The position numbers were made by a program, and so were the translations under genes. Shown piece after piece: positions 28,686-37,542 of a DNA stretch of 64,000 nt (its first letter is position 1; each line of letters starts with the position of its first letter). This stretch comes from Christiangramia bathymodioli (GTDB lineage Bacteria; Bacteroidota; Bacteroidia; Flavobacteriales; Flavobacteriaceae). The stretch covers positions 62,001 to 126,000 of the forward strand of contig SRSL01000004.1 of NCBI GenBank assembly GCA_009735695.1. The letters run 5' to 3'. The notes under the pieces were generated by a model, which was given only the letters and a program-made list of their open reading frames with translations, did not search any database and was not told the origin of the DNA.

Positions 28686-28997
28686 ATGGCAAAGCTTAAA
28701 ATCAAATCAGGAGATACAGTACGAGTGATCGCTGGAGACCATAAAGGTCAGGAAGGTAAAGTTCAGAAAGTATTTCTTGAAAAAAATAAAGCCATCGTGG
28801 AAGGGATCAACATGATCTCCAAACATGAGAAGCCTAGCGCTTCTAATCCACAGGGTGGTATTAAAGAGAAGGAAGCTCCTATCCATATTTCTAACCTGGC
28901 TCTTATCGACAAGAGCGGAAACGCAACTCGCGTGGGTTACAAAGAAGAAGATGGGAAGAAAGTAAGATTTTCTAAAAAATCTAATGAAGTAATTTAG
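28686..28997 (+). CDS. rplX: 50S ribosomal protein L24
   Basis: The 103-residue protein is L24 ([20 protein letters not shown], a KOW motif; then [20 protein letters not shown] and HISNLALID). It starts 50S assembly by binding 23S rRNA domain I. It precedes rplE by two bases. Confidence 0.97.
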   Translation: MAKLKIKSGDTVRVIAGDHKGQEGKVQKVFLEKNKAIVEGINMISKHEKPSASNPQGGIKEKEAPIHISNLALIDKSGNATRVGYKEEDGKKVRFSKKSNEVI

Positions 28998-28999
28998 TT

Positions 29000-29551
29000 A
29001 TGGCATACGTACCAAGACTTAAACAGGAATATAATGAGCGCGTGAAAAATGCGCTTACTGAAGAATTCAGCTACTCCAATGTAATGGAGGTGCCTAAACT
29101 TGAGAAGATCGTCATCAGCCGTGGTGTTGGTGGTGCGGTAGCCGATAAGAAGCTTATCGATCACGCAATTGATGAATTATCAGCAATTAGCGGTCAAAAA
29201 GCCATCGCTACCATTTCCAAGAAAGACGTTGCATCGTTTAAGCTGCGTAAAGGAATGCCAATTGGAGCTAAAGTTACTTTACGCGGATATAGAATGTTTG
29301 AATTCTTAGATAGATTGATCACTACCGCTTTACCGCGTGTACGAGACTTTAACGGAATCAAGTCTAACGGATTTGATGGAAGAGGTAATTACAACCTTGG
29401 TGTTACCGAGCAAATCATCTTCCCTGAGATCGACATCGATGCAGTGAACAGAATTGCCGGGATGGATATCACTTTTGTTACTTCGGCCAATACCGATAAG
29501 GAAGCAAAAGCATTGTTAACCGAACTAGGATTACCTTTTAAAAAGAATTAA
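29000..29551 (+). CDS. rplE: 50S ribosomal protein L5
   Basis: The 183-residue protein is L5 ([60 protein letters not shown]). It binds 5S rRNA and contacts P-site tRNA. Normal length. It is two bases from rpsN. Confidence 0.98.
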   Translation: MAYVPRLKQEYNERVKNALTEEFSYSNVMEVPKLEKIVISRGVGGAVADKKLIDHAIDELSAISGQKAIATISKKDVASFKLRKGMPIGAKVTLRGYRMFEFLDRLITTALPRVRDFNGIKSNGFDGRGNYNLGVTEQIIFPEIDIDAVNRIAGMDITFVTSANTDKEAKALLTELGLPFKKN

Positions 29552-29553
29552 TT

Positions 29554-29823
29554 ATGGCTAAAGAATCAATGAAAGCCCGTGAGGTGAAGAGACAAAAATT
29601 GGTTAAGAAGTATGCTGAAAAAAGAGCTGCGCTTAAAGAAGCTGGCGATTATGAAGCATTACAGAAATTACCGAAAAACTCTTCTCCTGTTCGTTTGCAC
29701 AACAGATGTAAACTTACAGGAAGACCAAAGGGGTATATGAGACAATTTGGAATTTCTCGTGTAATGTTCAGAGAAATGGCCAATCAAGGTCTAATCCCAG
29801 GAGTTAAGAAAGCTAGCTGGTAA
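29554..29823 (+). CDS. rpsN: 30S ribosomal protein S14, zinc-independent form
   Basis: The 89-residue protein is S14 ([60 protein letters not shown]). It is the longer, C-minus form: the CxxC pairs that bind zinc in the 61-residue form are missing and only one cysteine remains. It follows rplE by two bases and precedes rpsH by 59. Confidence 0.97.
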   Translation: MAKESMKAREVKRQKLVKKYAEKRAALKEAGDYEALQKLPKNSSPVRLHNRCKLTGRPKGYMRQFGISRVMFREMANQGLIPGVKKASW

Positions 29824-29882
29824 AATTATAAACTGGATGAAGGTTCAGAAAAACTGAAAACCACATCCGCAAATTGATATAA

Positions 29883-30281
29883 ATGAATACAGATCCTATT
29901 GCAGATTTTCTTACAAGAATCAGGAATGCAAATGCAGCAAACCACCGCGTAGTGGAGATTCCTGCTTCTAATGTAAAGAAAGAGATCACTAAGATATTAT
30001 TCGATCAGGGATACATTCTTAGTTACAAATTCGATGATAGTACCGCACAGGGAACCATCAAAATCGCCCTTAAGTATGATAAGATCACTAAGGAGCCGGT
30101 AATTAAGAAGATTCAAAGAATAAGTAAACCAGGTCTACGTAAGTATGCCGGAGCTAACGAGATCCCAAGAATCCTTAACGGTCTTGGTGTGGCTATCGTA
30201 TCTACTTCTCACGGAGTGATGACAGGTAAGCAGGCAAAAGCCGAGAAAGTTGGTGGAGAGGTACTTTGTTACGTATACTAA
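29883..30281 (+). CDS. rpsH: 30S ribosomal protein S8
   Basis: The 132-residue protein is S8 (MNTDPIADFLTRIRNANAAN, ISKPGLRKYAGANEIPRILN, GVAIVSTSHGVMTGKQAKAE). In Escherichia coli S8 represses the spc operon through a site in the rplE leader; such a site was not recognised here. Start ATG 29883 follows a 59-base gap. Confidence 0.98.
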   Translation: MNTDPIADFLTRIRNANAANHRVVEIPASNVKKEITKILFDQGYILSYKFDDSTAQGTIKIALKYDKITKEPVIKKIQRISKPGLRKYAGANEIPRILNGLGVAIVSTSHGVMTGKQAKAEKVGGEVLCYVY

Positions 30282-30300
30282 TACTTAAAAGACGAAAGAA

Positions 30301-30843
30301 ATGTCAAGAATAGGTAAAAGTCCAGTTTCAATTCCTGAAGGAGTAACAGTAGATTACAAGGATGGAATTGTAACAGTAAAAGGAAAGTTGGGAGAACTTA
30401 AGCAGGAAATTACAGATATCGACGTAAAGATCGAAGATAACGAGATTTCCTTTGAGCGTTCTTCTGATAAGAGCGACCAGAAAGCTAAGCACGGTCTTTA
30501 CCGTGCCTTGGTTAACAATATGATTGAAGGAGTTACTAACGGTTTCACTAAGCAACTTGAACTTGTAGGTGTTGGTTACAGAGCTAGCAACCAGGGAAAC
30601 AAGCTTGATCTAGCTGTTGGTTATTCTCATAATATTGTGATAGATTTGGCTCCTGAAATTAAAGTGGAGACTGTCTCAGAAAAAGGTAAGAACCCTGTTG
30701 TGAAACTAACTTCTCACGACAAGCAGCTTGTAGGACAGGTTGCAGCGAAGATCCGTTCATTCAGAAAACCTGAACCATACAAAGGAAAAGGTATTAAGTT
30801 TGTTGGAGAGCAATTGAGAAGAAAAGCAGGTAAATCAGCTTAA
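30301..30843 (+). CDS. rplF: 50S ribosomal protein L6
   Basis: The 180-residue protein is L6 (MSRIGKSPVSIPEGVTVDYK, GYRASNQGNKLDLAVGYSHN, RKPEPYKGKGIKFVGEQLRR). It sits near the GTPase-associated centre of the 50S. Normal length and order. Confidence 0.98.
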   Translation: MSRIGKSPVSIPEGVTVDYKDGIVTVKGKLGELKQEITDIDVKIEDNEISFERSSDKSDQKAKHGLYRALVNNMIEGVTNGFTKQLELVGVGYRASNQGNKLDLAVGYSHNIVIDLAPEIKVETVSEKGKNPVVKLTSHDKQLVGQVAAKIRSFRKPEPYKGKGIKFVGEQLRRKAGKSA

Positions 30844-30855
30844 TAAAGTATAGTT

Positions 30856-31212
30856 ATGGCAGTGTCAAAACAAGATAGAAGAAACAAGATCAGAAGACGT
30901 ATCCGTAAGGATATCGTTGGAACTGAAAGTCGTCCTAGATTATCTGTTTTTAGAAGTAACAAAGAGATCTATGCACAGATCATCGATGATGTTGAAGGTA
31001 AAACTTTAGCTTCTGCTTCTTCAAGAGATAAAGATATCGCATCTGCTTCTAAAGATAAGAAGGAGCAGGCTGTACTGGTTGGAAAAGCCATTGCAGAAAA
31101 AGCAAAGAATGCCGGGATAGATACTATTTCATTCGATAGAGGTGGGTATCTGTATCACGGAAGAGTTAAATCATTAGCTGAAGGTGCTCGCGAAGGAGGA
31201 CTAAAATTCTAG
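30856..31212 (+). CDS. rplR: 50S ribosomal protein L18
   Basis: The 118-residue protein is L18 ([60 protein letters not shown]). It brings 5S rRNA into the 50S together with L5. It precedes rpsE by five bases. Confidence 0.98.
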   Translation: MAVSKQDRRNKIRRRIRKDIVGTESRPRLSVFRSNKEIYAQIIDDVEGKTLASASSRDKDIASASKDKKEQAVLVGKAIAEKAKNAGIDTISFDRGGYLYHGRVKSLAEGAREGGLKF

Positions 31213-31217
31213 AAAAT

Positions 31218-31742
31218 ATGTATCAAGATTATAAAAACGTAGAACATGTAAAACCAGGAGGTCTTGAATTGAAAGACCGTTTGGTAGGAGTACAACGTGT
31301 TACTAAGGTTACTAAAGGAGGTAGAGCCTTCGGATTTTCTGCTATCGTGGTAGTAGGAGATGAGAATGGAGTTGTTGGTCACGGACTTGGAAAGTCTAAA
31401 GAAGTTGCCGACGCGATCTCTAAAGCCGTAGAAGATGCTAAGAAGAATCTGGTACGCATTCCTTTGCACAAGGGAACCCTTCCTCACGAACAAAAAGGTA
31501 AGTACGGTGGAGCAAGAGTAATGTTGCTTCCAGCTGCTGCCGGTACCGGGATCATTGCCGGTGGTGCGATTCGTGCGGTATTGGAATCTGTAGGAGTACA
31601 CGATGTACTTTCTAAGAACCAGGGATCTTCTAACCCTCACAATGTTGTAAAAGCAACCTTTGATGCTCTATTACAATTGAGAAGTGCCGAAACTGTTGCA
31701 AAACAGAGAGGTGTTTCATTGGAAAAGGTTTTTAAAGGATAA
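31218..31742 (+). CDS. rpsE: 30S ribosomal protein S5
   Basis: The 174-residue protein is S5 ([79 protein letters not shown]). It helps decoding accuracy and mRNA unwinding at the entry site. Start ATG 31218 gives the usual short N-terminal extension. It precedes rpmD by 13 bases. Confidence 0.98.
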   Translation: MYQDYKNVEHVKPGGLELKDRLVGVQRVTKVTKGGRAFGFSAIVVVGDENGVVGHGLGKSKEVADAISKAVEDAKKNLVRIPLHKGTLPHEQKGKYGGARVMLLPAAAGTGIIAGGAIRAVLESVGVHDVLSKNQGSSNPHNVVKATFDALLQLRSAETVAKQRGVSLEKVFKG

Positions 31743-31755
31743 ATCAAGGAATAAG

Positions 31756-31938
31756 ATGGGAAAGATAAAAGTCACAAAAGTAAAAAGTGCCATCAACCGC
31801 ACACAGAACCAAAAACGTATTCTTGAGTCTCTAGGACTTAGAAAAATGGGGCAGACGGTTGAGCATGACGATACGCCAAACATCCTTGGTATGGTAAATA
31901 AAGTTAAACACCTGGTTTCTGTAGAGGAATCAAAATAA
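31756..31938 (+). CDS. rpmD: 50S ribosomal protein L30
   Basis: The 60-residue protein is L30 ([58 protein letters not shown]). The frame stays open upstream into rpsE, but ATG 31756 gives the exact family start and length. It lies in the usual place between rpsE and rplO. Confidence 0.96.
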   Translation: MGKIKVTKVKSAINRTQNQKRILESLGLRKMGQTVEHDDTPNILGMVNKVKHLVSVEESK

Positions 31939-31947
31939 TAATCTCTC

Positions 31948-32400
31948 ATGGATTTAAGTAACTTAAAACCTGCAGAAGGTTCAGTTAAAAAGAATAGCAA
32001 GCGTATAGGACGCGGTGAAGGTTCCGGAAAAGGTGGAACTGCTACCAGAGGACATAAAGGTGCCAAGTCACGTTCTGGATATTCCAAAAAGATCGGATTT
32101 GAAGGAGGGCAAATGCCACTTCAAAGACGAGTTCCTAAATTTGGATTCAACAACAGAAACCGTAAGGAATATCAGGGGATCAACCTTGATACCCTTCAGG
32201 CTCTTGTTGATGAAGGAAGAATTAAGGATACGGTAGATATGGATGTTCTAGTAGCGAACGGACTGGCCGGAAGAAACGAGCTTGTTAAGATATTAGGTAG
32301 AGGTGAATTAAAGGCAAAGTTGAAAGTATCTGTTCATAAATTTACGGCCTCAGCGAAAGAAGCTATCGAAGCTGCCGGAGGTGAAGTTGTTACTTTATAA
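31948..32400 (+). CDS. rplO: 50S ribosomal protein L15
   Basis: The 150-residue protein is L15 (MDLSNLKPAEGSVKKNSKRI, GRGEGSGKGGTATRGHKGAK, GFEGGQMPLQRRVPKFGF). The glycine/lysine-rich N-terminus threads into 23S rRNA. It precedes secY by 11 bases, the standard spc order. Confidence 0.98.
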   Translation: MDLSNLKPAEGSVKKNSKRIGRGEGSGKGGTATRGHKGAKSRSGYSKKIGFEGGQMPLQRRVPKFGFNNRNRKEYQGINLDTLQALVDEGRIKDTVDMDVLVANGLAGRNELVKILGRGELKAKLKVSVHKFTASAKEAIEAAGGEVVTL

Positions 32401-32411
32401 TAGATAATCAA

Positions 32412-33749
32412 ATGAAATTCATCAATACGATCAAGAATATTTGGAAAATCGAGGAGCTAAAAAACCGTATTTTAGTAACCCTCGGTTTGCTTTTGGTATA
32501 TCGATTCGGGGCGCAGGTAGTGCTTCCCGGAATCGATGCTGCCCAGCTTTCTAATTTGTCTAGCCAGACCGAAAGCGGATTATTAGGACTTCTTAATGCC
32601 TTTACCGGAGGAGCATTCTCGAATGCTTCGGTATTTGCACTTGGGATCATGCCTTATATCTCTGCTTCGATTGTGGTCCAGTTGATGGGAATCGCTATTC
32701 CTTATCTTCAGAAACTACAGAAGGAAGGAGAAAGCGGGAGAAAGAAAATTAACCAGATCACGCGTTGGTTAACAATTGCCATTACGTTGGTACAGGGCCC
32801 GGGTTATATCTATAACCTGTTTAGAACCTTGCCTTCAGAGGCTTTTATGTTAGGTGACAACATTACATTTATCGTTTCATCGGTGATTATCCTTACCACT
32901 GGAACCATATTTGCAATGTGGCTGGGTGAGAAGATTACCGATAAGGGTATTGGGAATGGTATTTCATTGTTGATTATGGTTGGTATCATTGCAACCCTTC
33001 CGCAGGCCTTTATCCAGGAATTCGCTTCCAGGGTATTTGAGTCGAATGGTGGTCTTGTAATGATCCTTATCGAATTAGTTATCTGGTTCGCAATTATTAT
33101 GGCATCAGTTATGCTGGTAATGGCGGTACGTCAAATTCCAGTTCAGTATGCCAGAAGATCTGCTTCTGGTGGATATGAGAAAAATGTATTTGGTTCAAGA
33201 CAGTATATACCGTTAAAGCTGAATGCATCGGGTGTAATGCCTATCATCTTCGCCCAGGCGATTATGTTTATTCCTGTAGCCTTAGCCGGGCTTTCAGATT
33301 CAGATGCTGCTCAGGGTGTGACGGCTGCATTTCAGAACATATTTGGATTCTGGTATAACCTGGTGTTCGCATTATTGATCATCGTGTTTACCTATTTCTA
33401 TACTGCGATCACGGTTCCAACAAATAAAATGGCTGACGATCTTAAGAGAAGTGGTGGATTTATTCCTGGTATTCGTCCGGGAACTGAAACATCAGAGTAT
33501 CTGGATCGCATCATGTCTCAAATCACGCTTCCGGGATCTATCTTCCTGGCTCTTATTGCAGTGTTCCCTGCGATAGTGGTTCAACTGCTGGGTGTTCAGC
33601 AGAACTGGGCGTTATTCTTTGGAGGTACCTCGCTTTTGATTATGGTTGGAGTTGCAATAGATACTATGCAACAGGTGAATTCTTACCTGCTGAATAGACA
33701 CTATGACGGATTAATGAAAACAGGTAAAAACAGAAAAGCGGTAGCTTAA
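32412..33749 (+). CDS. secY: Protein translocase channel subunit SecY
   Basis: The 445-residue inner-membrane protein forms the SecYEG channel. About ten hydrophobic helices are visible. Family motifs include GLLNAFTGGAFSNASVFALG (plug region), PYISASIVVQLMGIAIPYLQ, KITDKGIGNGISLLIMVGI and YYTAITVPTNKMADDLKRSG-like sequence (here TYFYTAITVPTNKMADDLKR, cytoplasmic loop), with GFIPGIRPGTETSEYLD after it. It follows rplO, as in most bacteria. The adk and map genes that often follow secY are absent; infA comes next after a 104-base AT-rich gap. Confidence 0.97.
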   Translation: MKFINTIKNIWKIEELKNRILVTLGLLLVYRFGAQVVLPGIDAAQLSNLSSQTESGLLGLLNAFTGGAFSNASVFALGIMPYISASIVVQLMGIAIPYLQKLQKEGESGRKKINQITRWLTIAITLVQGPGYIYNLFRTLPSEAFMLGDNITFIVSSVIILTTGTIFAMWLGEKITDKGIGNGISLLIMVGIIATLPQAFIQEFASRVFESNGGLVMILIELVIWFAIIMASVMLVMAVRQIPVQYARRSASGGYEKNVFGSRQYIPLKLNASGVMPIIFAQAIMFIPVALAGLSDSDAAQGVTAAFQNIFGFWYNLVFALLIIVFTYFYTAITVPTNKMADDLKRSGGFIPGIRPGTETSEYLDRIMSQITLPGSIFLALIAVFPAIVVQLLGVQQNWALFFGGTSLLIMVGVAIDTMQQVNSYLLNRHYDGLMKTGKNRKAVA

Positions 33750-33853
33750 GATAGAATTGAGAATTTAGAAGTTAGAAGATAGATTATTAAATTTTCAATA
33801 ATTGATTAATATATAATTCTAACGTCTAATTACTAAATACTAAAAACTATTAA

Positions 33854-34069
33854 ATGGCAAAACAACCACCAATTGAACAGGACGGAACGATCATTGAAGC
33901 ATTGTCTAATGCGATGTTCCGCGTAGAATTGGAGAATGGTCACGTAGTGACGGCCCATATCTCCGGGAAGATGCGTATGCACTATATCAAATTGCTTCCT
34001 GGTGATAAGGTAAAACTGGAAATGAGTCCTTACGATTTAACGAAGGCTCGAATAACTTACAGATACTAA
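33854..34069 (+). CDS. infA: Translation initiation factor IF-1
   Basis: The 71-residue protein is IF-1, a single OB-fold ([60 protein letters not shown]). It binds the 30S A site during initiation. The length is the family standard. It is placed between secY and rpmJ. Confidence 0.97.
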   Translation: MAKQPPIEQDGTIIEALSNAMFRVELENGHVVTAHISGKMRMHYIKLLPGDKVKLEMSPYDLTKARITYRY

Positions 34070-34101
34070 AAAGTAATTTTCAGGCTTTTATAAATTTTTT
34101 A

Positions 34102-34109
34102 TACTTTTG
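34102..34109 (+). promoter_or_regulatory. Candidate internal promoter -7 element before rpmJ
   Basis: TACTTTTG matches TAnnTTTG and is followed by CACTC, in the 116-base gap between infA and rpmJ. The -33 element is weak (TTTT near 34080). If used, it would give separate transcription of rpmJ-rpsM-rpsK-rpsD-rpoA-rplQ with a leader of about 70 bases. Confidence 0.45.
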
Positions 34110-34185
34110 CACTCTGAAAAATTTATGATCGCTTAGAATTTCACGGAATGGTTAGTTGCCTGCCGGTGAATTAAAAACAGATAAG

Positions 34186-34302
34186 ATGAAAGTAAGAGCA
34201 TCAATAAAAAAGAGAAGTGCCGACTGCAAAATTGTACGCAGGAAAGGGCGCCTTTACGTAATTAACAAAAAGAATCCTAGATTTAAACAAAGACAAGGCT
34301 AA
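34186..34302 (+). CDS. rpmJ: 50S ribosomal protein L36, zinc-independent form
   Basis: This short gene encodes 38 residues ([38 protein letters not shown]). It is L36 by its start, [12 protein letters not shown] core and KQRQG end. The zinc ligands of the classic form (C-x2-C ... C ... H) are reduced to one cysteine, with serine, asparagine and phenylalanine in the other places, so it is a C-minus L36. It is two bases before rpsM. Confidence 0.96.
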   Translation: MKVRASIKKRSADCKIVRRKGRLYVINKKNPRFKQRQG

Positions 34303-34304
34303 TT

Positions 34305-34679
34305 ATGGCAAGAATTGCAGGGGTTGATATACCAAAACAAAAGCGAGGAGTTATAGCGCTAACCTATATCTTCGGAATTGGCAAAAGCAGGGCTCAGGAG
34401 ATACTTGCTAAGGCCGGTGTAGACGAAAGTAAAAAGGTCTCAGACTGGAATGATGACGAGATCGGTAAAATTCGTGAAGCCGTAGGTGAATATACAATCG
34501 AAGGAGAATTACGTACTGAGGTTCAGATCAGCATCAAACGTCTTATGGACATTGGATGTTATAGAGGAATCCGTCACAGATCAGGACTTCCTTTAAGAGG
34601 TCAGAGAACCAAGAATAACTCCAGAACCAGAAAAGGAAGAAGAAAAACAGTTGCTAACAAGAAAAAAGCGACTAAATAG
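34305..34679 (+). CDS. rpsM: 30S ribosomal protein S13
   Basis: The 124-residue protein is S13 ([72 protein letters not shown]). It contacts P-site tRNA and bridges to the 50S. Normal length. Eight bases separate it from rpsK. Confidence 0.98.
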   Translation: MARIAGVDIPKQKRGVIALTYIFGIGKSRAQEILAKAGVDESKKVSDWNDDEIGKIREAVGEYTIEGELRTEVQISIKRLMDIGCYRGIRHRSGLPLRGQRTKNNSRTRKGRRKTVANKKKATK

Positions 34680-34687
34680 TAAGTAGT

Positions 34688-35092
34688 ATGGCAAAGAAGA
34701 CAAACCAAAAGGCCGGAAAGACTCAGAAGAAACGTAAAGTAATCGTTGAATCAAACGGTGAAGCTCACGTAACTGCTTCTTTTAACAACATTATTATCTC
34801 TCTTACCAATAAGAAAGGTGATGTTGTTTCATGGTCATCTGCTGGTAAAATGGGCTTTAGAGGATCTAAAAAGAACACTCCTTATGCTGCACAGCTGGCT
34901 GCTGAAGATGCGTCTAAGATCGCACACGAAGCTGGTCTGCGTAAAGTGAAGGTTTACGTTAAAGGTCCTGGGAACGGAAGAGAATCTGCGATTAGAACTA
35001 TCCACAACAGTGGGATAGAAGTAACCGAGATCATCGATATCACTCCGCTTCCACACAATGGTTGTCGTCCACCTAAGAGACGTAGAGTTTAA
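34688..35092 (+). CDS. rpsK: 30S ribosomal protein S11
   Basis: The 134-residue protein is S11 ([51 protein letters not shown] at the end). It forms part of the platform near the mRNA exit. The N-terminus is lysine-rich. An 82-base gap follows before rpsD. Confidence 0.98.
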   Translation: MAKKTNQKAGKTQKKRKVIVESNGEAHVTASFNNIIISLTNKKGDVVSWSSAGKMGFRGSKKNTPYAAQLAAEDASKIAHEAGLRKVKVYVKGPGNGRESAIRTIHNSGIEVTEIIDITPLPHNGCRPPKRRRV

Positions 35093-35174
35093 TTAATTTT
35101 AATTAGGAGAGGAATTAGATTATCGAAGGACTTATGCCTTAATTCATAATCCCTTTCCAAAATCAATAATACTA

Positions 35175-35780
35175 ATGGCAAGATATACTGGTCCAAAAAC
35201 CAAGATAGCACGTAAGTTCGGTGAGCCTATCTTTGGAGACGACAAATCTTTCGAAAAAAGAAACTATCCTCCAGGACAGCACGGGAACAACCGTCGTCGT
35301 GGAAAAAAATCGGAATATGCTATCCAGTTGATGGAGAAGCAAAAAGCTAAGTATACTTACGGTATCCTTGAGCGTCAGTTCCGTAACATGTTCGAGAAAG
35401 CTACACGTGCACAGGGAATTACCGGTGAGGTACTTCTACAGCTTTGCGAATCTCGTTTAGACAATGTGGTTTACCGTATGGGAATCGCTCCTTCAAGAAG
35501 AGCTGCCCGTCAGTTAGTAGGTCACCGTCACATCACTGTAAACGGGGAATTGGTTAATATCCCTTCTTATCACCTGAAGGCTGGAGATGTTGTAGGTGTA
35601 AGAGAAAAATCTAAATCACTTGGTGTAATTCAGGAGTCATTGTCTAATAATAGCAATGTATACGAGTGGATCTCTTGGAATTCAGAAAAGAAAGAAGGAA
35701 CTTTCGTATCTGTTCCTGGAAGAGTTCAAATTCCTGAAAACATTAACGAGCAATTTATAGTCGAATTATATTCGAAATAA
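35175..35780 (+). CDS. rpsD: 30S ribosomal protein S4
   Basis: The 201-residue protein is S4 ([40 protein letters not shown]) with an S4 RNA-binding domain ([40 protein letters not shown]). The N-terminal zinc cysteines found in some S4 proteins are absent. S4 represses the alpha operon in Escherichia coli. It is between rpsK and rpoA as usual. Confidence 0.98.
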   Translation: MARYTGPKTKIARKFGEPIFGDDKSFEKRNYPPGQHGNNRRRGKKSEYAIQLMEKQKAKYTYGILERQFRNMFEKATRAQGITGEVLLQLCESRLDNVVYRMGIAPSRRAARQLVGHRHITVNGELVNIPSYHLKAGDVVGVREKSKSLGVIQESLSNNSNVYEWISWNSEKKEGTFVSVPGRVQIPENINEQFIVELYSK

Positions 35781-35802
35781 TAATTCACACAGAAGTCGAA
35801 AT

Positions 35803-36795
35803 ATGGCAATACTAAATTTTCAGAAGCCCGATAAAGTTATAATGATTGATTCAACCGATTTCGAAGGGAAATTTGAATTTCGCCCTTTGGAACCAGGATA
35901 TGGATTAACCGTTGGTAACGCTTTAAGACGAGTGCTTTTATCTTCTTTGGAAGGTTTCGCGATCACTTCGGTACGCATCGAAGGTGTAGATCACGAATTC
36001 TCGACCATCGCGGGAGTAGTGGAAGACGTAACTGAGATCATCCTTAACCTGAAACAGATCAGGTTCAAGAGACAAATCGATGAGATCGATAACGAATCGG
36101 TTACCGTTTCTGTTTCCGGAGAAGAGCAACTTACTGCCGGTCACTTCCAGAAATTCATCTCAGGTTTCCAGATCCTTAATCCAGACCAGGTGGTTTGCCA
36201 CATGGATAAGAAAGTAAGCCTGAATATGGAGATCACTATCGAAAAGGGTAGAGGCTATGTTCCGGCGGAAGAAAACAAGAAAGCCAATGCTCCTCTTGGT
36301 ACTATTTTCACCGACTCTATTTACACTCCTATAAAGAATGTAAAATACAGCATTGAAAACTACCGTGTAGAGCAGAAGACTGACTATGAGAAACTGGTAT
36401 TTGAAATTATCAGTGACGGGTCTATCCATCCTAAAGATGCATTAACCGAAGCAGCAAAAACCCTGATCCACCACTTCATGTTGTTCTCTGATGAGAGAAT
36501 CACTCTTGAGGCTGATGAGATCGCTCAAACTGAAACTTATGATGAAGAATCTCTTCACATGAGACAGTTGCTTAAGACCAAACTGGTAGATCTTGATCTT
36601 TCAGTAAGAGCTCTTAACTGTTTGAAGGCTGCTGAAGTTGATACTCTTGGAGACCTTGTTTCTTACAATAAGAATGATCTGATGAAATTCAGAAACTTCG
36701 GTAAGAAGTCCCTAACCGAGCTTGAAGAGCTGGTAAGCAATAAGGGTCTTAACTTTGGAATGGATCTTTCAAAATATAAACTAGATAAAGACTAG
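35803..36795 (+). CDS. rpoA: DNA-directed RNA polymerase alpha subunit
   Basis: The 330-residue protein has the alpha N-terminal dimerisation domain ([60 protein letters not shown]) and the C-terminal domain that binds UP elements and activators ([40 protein letters not shown]). Normal length. It is 22 bases after rpsD and 99 bases before rplQ, in a gap that contains a perfect palindrome. Confidence 0.98.
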   Translation: MAILNFQKPDKVIMIDSTDFEGKFEFRPLEPGYGLTVGNALRRVLLSSLEGFAITSVRIEGVDHEFSTIAGVVEDVTEIILNLKQIRFKRQIDEIDNESVTVSVSGEEQLTAGHFQKFISGFQILNPDQVVCHMDKKVSLNMEITIEKGRGYVPAEENKKANAPLGTIFTDSIYTPIKNVKYSIENYRVEQKTDYEKLVFEIISDGSIHPKDALTEAAKTLIHHFMLFSDERITLEADEIAQTETYDEESLHMRQLLKTKLVDLDLSVRALNCLKAAEVDTLGDLVSYNKNDLMKFRNFGKKSLTELEELVSNKGLNFGMDLSKYKLDKD

Positions 36796-36801
36796 GCATT
36801 A

Positions 36802-36816
36802 GTGAACCTGGTTCAC
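36802..36816. promoter_or_regulatory. Perfect inverted repeat between rpoA and rplQ
   Basis: GTGAACC and GGTTCAC flank a single T, and outer AGGC / GCCT arms (36794-36797 and 36817-36820) add four more pairs beyond an ATTA bulge. It lies just after the rpoA stop. It could be an RNA hairpin that controls the rpoA-rplQ junction or a DNA operator. It lacks a T run, so it is not a standard terminator. Confidence 0.45.
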
Positions 36817-36894
36817 GCCTGAAATTTTAATATAAATCCCATCATATTTTGCTCCTCAAAATGGGTCGCAGCAAGATGATGAAAATAAAATGTC

Positions 36895-37434
36895 ATGAGA
36901 CACGGAAAAAAAGGAAACCACTTAGGTAGAAAAACAGCTCATCGCAGGGCGATGTTGGCGAACATGGCTTGTTCTCTTATCGAGCACAAGAGAATCAACA
37001 CTACTGTTGCTAAGGCGAAAGCCCTTAAAGTATTCGTTGAGCCACTTGTAACCAAGTCTAAAGAAGATACGACTCACAATAGAAGGATCGTATTCAGCAA
37101 ACTTAGAAGCAAGGAAGCTGTTAGTGAACTTTTCAGAGATGTAGCTCCAAAAGTTGGAGATCGTCCAGGAGGTTACACCCGAGTGATCAAGTTAGGTAGC
37201 CGTCTTGGAGATGCTGCTGAAATGGCTATGATCGAATTGGTAGATTACAACGAAACTTATGGTGTAGATAAGCCTAAGAAGAAAAAATCTACCCGTCGTG
37301 CCGGTAAGAAGAAGTCTGATGACACTGCTTCTACTGCGCAGCCAAAAGAGGCTTCTGCTAAGGAAACCAAAAAAGAAGAGCCAAAAGCTGAAGAGCCAAA
37401 GGCAGAAAAAAAAGATGATAAAAAAGAAGAGTAA
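36895..37434 (+). CDS. rplQ: 50S ribosomal protein L17 with lysine/glutamate-rich C-terminal extension
   Basis: The first ~120 residues are L17 ([60 protein letters not shown]). Beyond that a tail of about 55 residues made of K, E, A, P, D and T follows ([18 protein letters not shown] and repeated [16 protein letters not shown]), giving 179 residues against ~115-130 in most bacteria. Such tails are seen in Bacteroidota L17. The tail is expected to be disordered. It is the last gene of the operon. Confidence 0.97.
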   Translation: MRHGKKGNHLGRKTAHRRAMLANMACSLIEHKRINTTVAKAKALKVFVEPLVTKSKEDTTHNRRIVFSKLRSKEAVSELFRDVAPKVGDRPGGYTRVIKLGSRLGDAAEMAMIELVDYNETYGVDKPKKKKSTRRAGKKKSDDTASTAQPKEASAKETKKEEPKAEEPKAEKKDDKKEE

Positions 37435-37462
37435 TAATGATTCTTTTCACAATCTAAATTTT

Positions 37463-37496
37463 AAAAGGATAAGCTTTAATAGTTTATCCTTTTTTT
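37463..37496 (+). terminator. Rho-independent terminator after rplQ
   Basis: AAAAGGATAA pairs with TTATCCTTTT around an 11-base loop that is itself partly paired, and a T run continues to 37496. It lies 29 bases after the rplQ stop and ends the ~17-kb ribosomal operon. Confidence 0.88.
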
Positions 37497-37542
37497 ATAC
37501 CCATTTCATATTTAATTTTACAGCATCACAAACCACACAACT

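Noticed and set aside
31209-31640. 143-codon minus-strand frame across rpsE
   Set aside because: Antisense shadow of S5; low-complexity Ser/Tyr-rich translation.
33750-33853. Possible small gene or regulatory RNA between secY and infA
   Set aside because: The gap is simple AT-rich sequence with degenerate TTAGAA/TTCTAA patterns and no stable GC stem or start codon with a useful frame.
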